Source: Deltaproteobacteria bacterium (GTDB lineage: Bacteria > Myxococcota > Myxococcia > Myxococcales > Myxococcaceae). Taken from it: 6,003 nt of DNA. Shown piece by piece: positions 1 to 6,003 of the stretch. The notes below the pieces were generated by a model that saw nothing but the letters and a program-made list of their open reading frames with translations, was not told the DNA's origin and did no database searches. The DNA is taken from the NCBI GenBank assembly GCA_016875515.1, contig VGRA01000183.1:1-6003 (forward strand), given 5' to 3'. The position numbers and the translations under genes are program-made. Each line of letters starts with the position of its first letter. Position 1 is the first letter of the stretch.

Positions 1-179
1 GTCTCCCACGCCGCCATGCGCCCGCCCATCACTGCGACGATCTCCGCCTCCACGTCTGATGCAGAGACCTCGTGCAGGCGCAGCTCACACTGGAAGCCCG
101 CGGCCTCGAGCGCGGGCAACAGCAAGCCCGGTCCCTTGTCCGGCTCGTGGAGGAGGACGACGGCGCGACGCATGGGCAT
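1..179 (-). CDS. Type 1 glutamine amidotransferase-like protein (N-terminal part, runs off left edge)
   Basis: Partial gene; 59 complete codons are visible. The protein starts MPMRRAVVLLHEPDKGPG, followed by a helix-like LLLPALEAAGF. At residues 50-59 it has VMGGRMAAWE, matching the 'V-V-M-G-G-P-M-G-V-Y-E' strand-turn of class I (GuaA C-terminal type) glutamine amidotransferase domains; the early HEP..GPG segment also fits that fold. The catalytic Cys nucleophile motif (G-x-C-x-G) and the His/Glu pair lie beyond the window, so activity cannot be judged. Members of this family release ammonia from glutamine or cleave gamma-glutamyl bonds in the cytosol, and many stand-alone members have no known partner. 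The ATG at 179 is 3 nt past the stop of the upstream lipoprotein gene; a second ATG at 173 is equally possible. Neither has an obvious Shine-Dalgarno sequence, which suggests translational coupling. The family call is from motif memory and is moderately sure. Confidence 0.62.
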   Translation of the reverse strand, partial: MPMRRAVVLLHEPDKGPGLLLPALEAAGFQCELRLHEVSASDVEAEIVAVMGGRMAAWE

Positions 180-182
180 GGC

Positions 183-3100
183 TCAGTGCTCGTGGCGGAC
201 CAGCGTGCGGAGCATGGCGTCAAACTCCGCGGCGCTGGGGACTCGCGCCGGCACGGGCGCCGACACCTTCTTCATGCGAAGCGACCGCGGGATCTTCGTG
301 GGGAAATTGTCGTACGCGCCGCTGCCGTCCGCGTCCACGAAGACGGCGTTCGTCCACGCCGCGGGCCGGGCCGACTGGGGCGTGCACCTCCCGTTGCTGC
401 AGGAGGTGCCGGTCCACGCCAGCGGGAACATCTGCGCCGTCTCGGGACCGCCGCGCACGGTGGCCACGAACCAGGTGTCCGCCTGCGCGGCGACCGTGAA
501 GGTGGAGACCCAGCGGAAGCGGCGGAAGTCCGCGGGGAGCCCGGGCACCGCCTCGATCATGGACCCGGGGGCGTCCAGCGACGCGGTGGCCACCGGGGTG
601 GGCGGGGTCTCGTTGTCCACGCCTCCGAGCGCCTCGCGCCCCGCCGCGTGGGTGAAGATGGACACCCGGTCCACCACCATCCACTCCGGCCCCTGCACAT
701 CCACCGTGAGCTCCAGCTCGCCCCCGGCCGGGACGGACAGCGTGCCGCCCACGTCCACCGGTGCCCCCACCGCCACGCCGCCTTCCTTTTTCCGGGCCGT
801 CAGCCGGACAAAGGGGCCGTTGGAGGCCACCGCCGCATGGGACTTCACCGCCGCGGCAAAGGCGCCGGGCGTCACCGAGCGGGGATCGTCCGTCCCCACC
901 TTGAGGAAGGTGCGCGAGTAGCCGGCCGCCACGTTGTAGGCCTCGTGCGTGTCCGAGACGCCGGTGGCCGTCTTGATCCACCCGGAGGACAGCCAGGTGA
1001 AGTAGTCGTTCAGCAGCGCGTTGTCCGCCGAGGTGCCGTTGACAATCTCCACCGCGTCGAACCCGAAGCTGAACAACTTCGTGTCCGCCTCCGTGGCGGA
1101 AGGATCCGCCTCCATCCGGAACTTCGCCGGTGGGGCGTGCGATGCGCCCGTCAGGGTGTCCACCTCGAGGAAGCTGAGGCCCCCCAGCCTCCCGCGGGGG
1201 TGATTGAACTGCACCACCGCCTCCGGGTGATCCGCGCGGACCCGCTCAAAGAGCTGCCCGAGTCGGAAGGTGGGCCCCTCGCCGTTGGGCCAGTCCACCG
1301 CGCCCCCGTTGGGCATCCCCGCGTTCCGCTGCAGCGGGAAGGCGTTGTAGTGGCCGAAGTCGAACGTGGAGATCTCCTCCCCCACGATGGTGGCCATGTG
1401 CGGCTCTCCCCCGAGCGCGGCGTTGACCGGGGCGTAGTCGGTCACGAAGTCGTGGTCCGTGGAGCAGAGGATGTCCACCCCCTCGGCGAGGAACGAGGTT
1501 ACGCGGATCTCGTTCTCCACGGAGGAGTCCGCGCTGTTGACCGCGTGCACGTGCAAGTCCGCGCTCATCCAGCCTGCGCTGTCCACCACCCGGTCCAGGC
1601 GCGCCTCCAGGGTGGCGTCCGCGGAGGAAAGGTCCACCGTGGCGCCGGTGCCGGGCTGGCCGGGCTTCCACGAGAAAGGCCACGCGTTGAACTCGGGGCC
1701 GCGCGTCACCACCACCGAGTAGGTGCCCGGCAGCAGCTTCAGCGTGGCGCTGCCCGTGGGGGACACGAAGGCAACCGCAGCCACGTCGCTCGGGAGGCGG
1801 TCCCCGTCCCGGAACTGCAGCGCCGCGTCCGCGTTGGGGCAGAGGCCCGCCGCGCAGAACACCGTCACCTTGGCAGGCCCGGGAGCGCCCGCGGCGTCCT
1901 TCACGTTCACCACCAGCTGGCGGGGGGAGGGCAGCTGCAGCTGCGCCTGGACCGTCCCGGAGGACTGCACCGTCACGTTGACCGGCGCCGAGGGCAGGTC
2001 CTGCGCCGCGGCCACCAGCGAGTATGGGCCGGGCTCCAGGTCCACCTTCGCCTTCCCGGAGGCGTCCGCCTGCAGCAGCACCACCACCTTCCCGGCGGCG
2101 TTCTTCACCGCCACGCGCGCGTGCGCCGCGTCCGGCCCGTCCAGCTGCACCTCCAGCCGCGCCCGGGGCGTGCTGTCCAGCGCCAGGAAGGTGGAGTGGA
2201 CCTCGCCGAGATCCCGCCCGATCACGAAGTCCCGCAGGTAGCCGCGCTGGCCGCCCTCCAGCACTGCGAATGCCCCCGGCCGCCGCGTGGCGCCGGGGTC
2301 CGCCCAGGAGAGCAGCCCCTGCAGGTCCTCGCCGCCCACCAGCATGCCGGCCACCCCCGCCACGGAGATGAGCGCGTTCTTCGTCTCCGGGATGGACGGG
2401 GCGCCTACCTGGTACGTGCGCAGGCCGTAGGCCACGCCATCCCCCTGGTAGCCGAACCAGCGCACCGGGTCCACGGTGCACCCGTCCCCGTCCAGCGGGG
2501 AGGTGCCCGGCCGGTTGGCGCAGCTGTCCGGGTTGAAGAAGTCGGTGGTCCCACCCTGTTCCACCAGCTCGCCGAGCGGCAGCTGCACGGGCGTGGGCCC
2601 CTCGTTGCAGAACTGGGTGTAGACGCGCACGCGGGACTCGCCCGGAGAGAGGACGTAGTACGTCGTTGCGCGCAGCGGCACCGGCTGGTTGGCGTCCACC
2701 ACGAGGCTGACGCCGGGCAGGAAACGGCCCACCACGTTCTGCAGGGAGACCGCGTCGTTTACCGCGTCCTCGCCGGTGACCGCCACCACCGCCGCGCCGC
2801 CGTTTGCGCCATCCTCCAGCACCTCCATGTCGGTGGCGCGGATCAGCCGGCCAAAGGCGTAGAAGAAGCCGAGCTTGCCGAAGCGGTCCTGCCCCGGGGC
2901 GTCCCGCGCCACGTCCGCGTCAATGAGGTAGCCGCCGTACGGGGTGGGCGAGAGCGAGCGGCCGGGCTGCTGGATCACCACGCGCACCTTGTCGTTTTGC
3001 ATCACCACGTCCCCGGGCCGTCCCTGCGCGAAGGGGCCTCCCACGCCGTCGGCCCCGGAGGCCATCACCTTCGCGGTGGCGCCGCTGCCCACCTGGGAGA

Positions 3101-3239
3101 AGAGGGGACTCCGGGCCACGTCGAACGCGCAGCGGTTGACCCCGGGCTGGGGGCCTCCGCCGCCCTTGTCCTTTGGGGGGCAGCCGCAGACCAGCGCGGC
3201 GAGCGCGAGGGAGACAACGGGGAGGGCAGGGCGGTTCAT
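183..3239 (-). CDS. Predicted lipoprotein with CehA/McbA-type PHP metallohydrolase domain
   Basis: 1018 residues. The N-terminus has a short basic start, a hydrophobic core (residues 5-17) and a lipobox-like V-C-G-C with lipidation expected at Cys20, then a Lys/Gly/Pro-rich linker. This points to export and anchoring in the envelope. Residues about 35-345 are a beta-rich region with no family I can name. Residues about 365-430 and 440-515 look like two carboxypeptidase-regulatory/Ig-like beta sandwiches (each with a G-x-Y-S-L/V-V strand). The PHP domain spans about 555-770 with all usual metal ligands: DLHVH (His563, His565), STDHD (His596), GEE (Glu621/622), NHPRG (His680) and SDTH (Asp763, His765). 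An active metal-dependent hydrolase is therefore likely, but the substrate is unknown; named relatives hydrolyse carbaryl-type esters. The C-terminal part is beta-rich and ends with a DADGSGAYD calcium-loop-like motif (969-977). Cys pairs 240/254, 462/467 and 947/952 could form disulfides outside the cytosol. The ATG at 3239 was chosen because it gives a compact signal peptide; an in-frame ATG at 3287 would add 16 residues. Confidence 0.85.
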   Translation of the reverse strand: MNRPALPVVSLALAALVCGCPPKDKGGGGPQPGVNRCAFDVARSPLFSQVGSGATAKVMASGADGVGGPFAQGRPGDVVMQNDKVRVVIQQPGRSLSPTPYGGYLIDADVARDAPGQDRFGKLGFFYAFGRLIRATDMEVLEDGANGGAAVVAVTGEDAVNDAVSLQNVVGRFLPGVSLVVDANQPVPLRATTYYVLSPGESRVRVYTQFCNEGPTPVQLPLGELVEQGGTTDFFNPDSCANRPGTSPLDGDGCTVDPVRWFGYQGDGVAYGLRTYQVGAPSIPETKNALISVAGVAGMLVGGEDLQGLLSWADPGATRRPGAFAVLEGGQRGYLRDFVIGRDLGEVHSTFLALDSTPRARLEVQLDGPDAAHARVAVKNAAGKVVVLLQADASGKAKVDLEPGPYSLVAAAQDLPSAPVNVTVQSSGTVQAQLQLPSPRQLVVNVKDAAGAPGPAKVTVFCAAGLCPNADAALQFRDGDRLPSDVAAVAFVSPTGSATLKLLPGTYSVVVTRGPEFNAWPFSWKPGQPGTGATVDLSSADATLEARLDRVVDSAGWMSADLHVHAVNSADSSVENEIRVTSFLAEGVDILCSTDHDFVTDYAPVNAALGGEPHMATIVGEEISTFDFGHYNAFPLQRNAGMPNGGAVDWPNGEGPTFRLGQLFERVRADHPEAVVQFNHPRGRLGGLSFLEVDTLTGASHAPPAKFRMEADPSATEADTKLFSFGFDAVEIVNGTSADNALLNDYFTWLSSGWIKTATGVSDTHEAYNVAAGYSRTFLKVGTDDPRSVTPGAFAAAVKSHAAVASNGPFVRLTARKKEGGVAVGAPVDVGGTLSVPAGGELELTVDVQGPEWMVVDRVSIFTHAAGREALGGVDNETPPTPVATASLDAPGSMIEAVPGLPADFRRFRWVSTFTVAAQADTWFVATVRGGPETAQMFPLAWTGTSCSNGRCTPQSARPAAWTNAVFVDADGSGAYDNFPTKIPRSLRMKKVSAPVPARVPSAAEFDAMLRTLVRHEH

Positions 3240-3245
3240 GTGGGG

Positions 3246-3275
3246 GAGATACCGCGCCACCGGTGGTAGGGTCAC
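3246..3275 (-). promoter_or_regulatory. Candidate promoter of the lipoprotein gene, possibly leaderless
   Basis: On the minus strand GTGACC (3275-3270; 4 of 6 matches to TTGACA) is followed, after an 18-nt spacer, by TATCTC (3251-3246). The ATG at 3239 comes 6 nt later, so transcription would begin at or next to the start codon. This would explain why no Shine-Dalgarno sequence is seen ahead of that ATG. The match is modest and rests on inspection only. Confidence 0.3.
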
Positions 3276-3278
3276 CCT
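3257..3278. repeat. Two adjacent short palindromes in the divergent promoter region
   Basis: CCACCGGTGG (3257-3266) is a perfect 10-bp palindrome. One base later comes AGGGT-C-ACCCT (3268-3278), an 11-bp inverted repeat around a single central base. Both lie across the -35 and spacer of the candidate lipoprotein-gene promoter, where a repressor or activator could bind. No regulator is identified, and short palindromes are frequent in GC-rich DNA, so operator function is an inference. Confidence 0.3.
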
Positions 3279-3303
3279 CCGTTCCATCCGGCGCTTCGCT
3301 CTC

Positions 3304-3333
3304 TTGACCTCGTCACGAGGCCACGCCTAGGGT
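3304..3333 (+). promoter_or_regulatory. Probable housekeeping sigma-factor promoter of rpsA
   Basis: TTGACC (3304-3309; 5 of 6 to TTGACA) and TAGGGT (3328-3333; keeps the T, A and final T of TATAAT) are separated by 18 nt. This is the pattern of strong GC-rich myxobacterial housekeeping promoters. The expected transcription start is near 3340, giving an rpsA leader of about 117 nt. It stands 28 bp from, and back-to-back with, the candidate -35 of the divergent lipoprotein gene. Confidence 0.6.
3308..3320. repeat. Inverted repeat inside the rpsA promoter spacer
   Basis: CCTCG-TCA-CGAGG is a perfect 5-bp inverted repeat around a 3-nt centre. It overlaps the last two bases of the -35 element and fills the first part of the spacer. 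A protein bound there would block RNA polymerase, so it is a possible operator. No matching second copy was noticed elsewhere in the window. Confidence 0.3.
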
Positions 3334-3347
3334 CCGCGCCGTTTTGC

Positions 3348-3364
3348 TTCCCCACGGTGGGGAA
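3348..3364 (+). promoter_or_regulatory. Hairpin 1 in the rpsA mRNA leader
   Basis: TTCCCCA (3348-3354) pairs perfectly with TGGGGAA (3358-3364) around a CGG loop. It would sit about 8 nt from the predicted 5' end of the rpsA transcript, where it could stabilise the mRNA or take part in translational control. It has no following U-tract, so it is not a terminator. Confidence 0.45.
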
Positions 3365-3373
3365 ACATCCGCA

Positions 3374-3397
3374 CGGCGCGCCATTCCCCGCGCGCCG
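3374..3397 (+). promoter_or_regulatory. Hairpin 2 in the rpsA mRNA leader
   Basis: CGGCGCGC (3374-3381) pairs perfectly with GCGCGCCG (3390-3397) around an 8-nt loop, CATTCCCC. The stem is all G/C and should be very stable. With hairpin 1 it makes a structured leader, leaving a less paired, A-rich stretch (about 3400-3456) in front of the start codon. In E. coli a structured rpsA leader mediates autogenous repression by S1; a like role here is inference. Confidence 0.5.
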
Positions 3398-3440
3398 CGA
3401 GGGCCTCAAACCAAGGGGACACGCAGCACCGGCAGTATCC

Positions 3441-3445
3441 AAGGA
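3441..3445 (+). promoter_or_regulatory. Ribosome binding site of rpsA
   Basis: AAGGA lies 11 nt ahead of the ATG at 3457. It is a partial match to the anti-Shine-Dalgarno sequence with slightly long spacing, but it supports the 3457 start over the next in-frame ATG at 3487, which has no better site in front of it. Confidence 0.55.
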
Positions 3446-3456
3446 TCCCAAAGCTC

Positions 3457-5169
<1,713 letters not shown>

Positions 5170-5193
5170 TCCGTTCCGCGGGCTGAGGTCATG

Positions 5194-5229
5194 GGGCCGG
5201 TTCCCTCGCGGGAGCCGGCCCTTCCTTTT
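5194..5229 (+). terminator. Rho-independent terminator of rpsA
   Basis: A 12-bp stem, GGGCCGGTTCCC (5194-5205) with GGGAGCCGGCCC (5210-5221), contains one T-G pair and no bulges, and is closed by a TCGC tetraloop. It is followed at once by TTCCTTTT (5222-5229). It begins 24 nt after the rpsA stop. The T-tract is only on the plus-strand side, so it should end rpsA transcription but not that of the convergent cyclase gene. Confidence 0.88.
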
Positions 5230-5256
5230 GGGCCCAGGGGCGGGGAACGTTGCCCG

Positions 5257-6003
5257 TCAGGCCAGCGCGGCCCGCGGGGCGTACGGGCGCAGCTTCTCGC
5301 TCTTGCCCCGCACGGCGTCCTCGCCCGGCTCCGTCCAGGCGAAGGACGGCGCGTGCCGCCACGTGCTCTCGGTGGCCACCACCGGGGCCCCCAGCGCCTT
5401 GGTCAGCGCCTCCACGCGGGCGGCGGTGTTCACCGCGTCGCCGATCAGCGTGTATTCCCGCCGTTCAGCGGGCCCCAGCGTCCCCACCGCCACGCGCCCG
5501 GTGTGCAGCCCCACGCCCATCTTGAGCGTGGGCTCGCCGCGGGCCTCGCGCTCGGCGTTGAGCCCGGACAGTACGTTCTGCAAGGCCAGCGCGCAGGTGA
5601 CCGCCGCGGTGGCGTGGTCCGGCTGTGGCAGCGGCGCGCCGAAGTAGGCCAGCAGCCCTTCCCCCGTGTACTTGTCCAGCGTCCCGCCGTCGCGGAACAC
5701 CTCGGACGTCATGCGGGAGAGGAAGTCGTTGAGCCAGCCGAAGATCTCCTCCGGCCGCTTGCCGTCCGAGAGGGCGGTGAAGCCGCGCAGGTCCACGAAC
5801 ACCACCGTCACCTCGGCCACCGCGGGGGCGTCCTTTCCCTCCCGGCGCAGCAGCGCGTCCCGCACCGCCAGGGACAGGCGCCGCCAGCCGAAGACGTAGC
5901 CCGCCAGGGCGGAGACGAGGATGGGCAGCACCGTCACCGGGTACTCGGAGAGGTGGATCTCCGCCTGCGTCATCAGCCCAAATGCCAGACCATGCACCAG
6001 GCA
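5257..6003 (-). CDS. Membrane-anchored class III adenylate/guanylate cyclase (C-terminal part, open at right edge)
   Basis: 249 codons are visible and the frame is open at the window edge, so the true start probably lies outside. Residues here are numbered from the GTG at 5997. A hydrophobic segment at 19-38 ([20 protein letters not shown]) followed by Arg-Arg is a membrane helix; the segment before it ([10 protein letters not shown]) may end another. The cyclase domain spans about 58-243. Asp69 (VDLRGFT) is metal ligand 1. Lys109 (DKYTGEG) is the purine-binding Lys. Glu113 stands where metal ligand 2, normally Asp, is expected. Thr183 (EYTLIGD) takes the second base-recognition position. Asn190 and Arg194 (VNTAAR) are the transition-state residues. 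Spacing matches active cyclases. Lys plus Thr is the class IIIb pattern, so ATP to cAMP is the likely reaction, on the cytosolic side. It resembles the multi-helix-plus-cyclase layout reported for Stigmatella CyaA, but orthology cannot be shown. It converges on rpsA with an 87-bp gap. Confidence 0.9.
   Translation of the reverse strand, partial: CLVHGLAFGLMTQAEIHLSEYPVTVLPILVSALAGYVFGWRRLSLAVRDALLRREGKDAPAVAEVTVVFVDLRGFTALSDGKRPEEIFGWLNDFLSRMTSEVFRDGGTLDKYTGEGLLAYFGAPLPQPDHATAAVTCALALQNVLSGLNAEREARGEPTLKMGVGLHTGRVAVGTLGPAERREYTLIGDAVNTAARVEALTKALGAPVVATESTWRHAPSFAWTEPGEDAVRGKSEKLRPYAPRAALA

Noticed and set aside
16..921. A 301-codon plus-strand frame and several shorter frames in the left half
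   Set aside because: Composition is Ser/Thr/Pro/Arg-rich without motifs, and the frames lie within well-supported minus-strand genes.
72..3269. A 1065-codon open frame on the plus strand opposite the lipoprotein gene
   Set aside because: Its translation is rich in Arg, Gly, His and Ala with no recognisable domain, and it mirrors the codon structure of the minus-strand gene, which has a signal peptide and a complete PHP active site. Long antisense frames are expected at this GC content.
3240..3287. Upstream in-frame ATG (3287) as start of the lipoprotein
   Set aside because: It would add 16 residues ahead of an otherwise normal lipoprotein signal peptide and place the start codon close to the opposing rpsA promoter. 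It is not fully excluded.
5194..5221. The rpsA terminator hairpin as a bidirectional terminator also serving the cyclase gene
   Set aside because: On the minus strand the stem is followed by CATGACC, with no T-tract, so intrinsic termination in that direction is not supported.
5228..5647. Plus-strand frames opposite the cyclase gene
   Set aside because: They overlap the cyclase catalytic domain in antisense and show no protein motif.
5973..5997. GTG (5997) or ATG (5973) as the true start of the cyclase
   Set aside because: The frame stays open to the window edge and the visible part begins within hydrophobic sequence, so a truncated view of a longer membrane protein is more likely.

Overview
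The window is GC-rich DNA with strong G/C preference at third codon positions and long open antisense frames. It most likely comes from a delta-proteobacterium of the Myxococcota (Myxococcus, Stigmatella, Corallococcus, Cystobacter or relatives). This is inferred from composition, a TTGACC/TAGGGT-type promoter, the gene types (large surface lipoprotein, membrane class III cyclase) and the form of ribosomal protein S1. I cannot name a species from the sequence alone. No mobile element, CRISPR array, tRNA or rRNA is visible.

Layout, left to right. (1) 1-179, minus strand: the N-terminal 59 codons of a type 1 glutamine amidotransferase-like protein that runs off the left edge. (2) 183-3239, minus strand: a 1018-residue predicted lipoprotein with a PHP-type metallohydrolase domain of the CehA/McbA kind. 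It ends 3 nt before gene 1 starts, so the two are probably one transcript. (3) 3240-3456: a 217-bp divergent control region. It holds a good housekeeping promoter for rpsA, a weaker candidate promoter for the lipoprotein gene, three short inverted repeats and two hairpins in the rpsA leader. (4) 3457-5169, plus strand: rpsA, ribosomal protein S1 with six S1 domains, followed by a strong intrinsic terminator at 5194-5229. (5) 5257-6003, minus strand and convergent with rpsA: the C-terminal part of a membrane-anchored class III nucleotide cyclase, open at the right edge.

The genes look like independent units around a core gene. rpsA is translation machinery with its own promoter and terminator. 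The lipoprotein/amidotransferase pair is an envelope-linked operon of unknown substrate. The cyclase is a cAMP-type signalling protein. I see no clear sign of a new multi-gene system. The points most worth a second look are the cyclase active site (a Glu where a metal-binding Asp is usual, and a class IIIb Thr), the structured rpsA leader, the compact back-to-back promoters with palindromes, and the coupling of a secreted PHP enzyme to a cytosolic amidotransferase-like protein.
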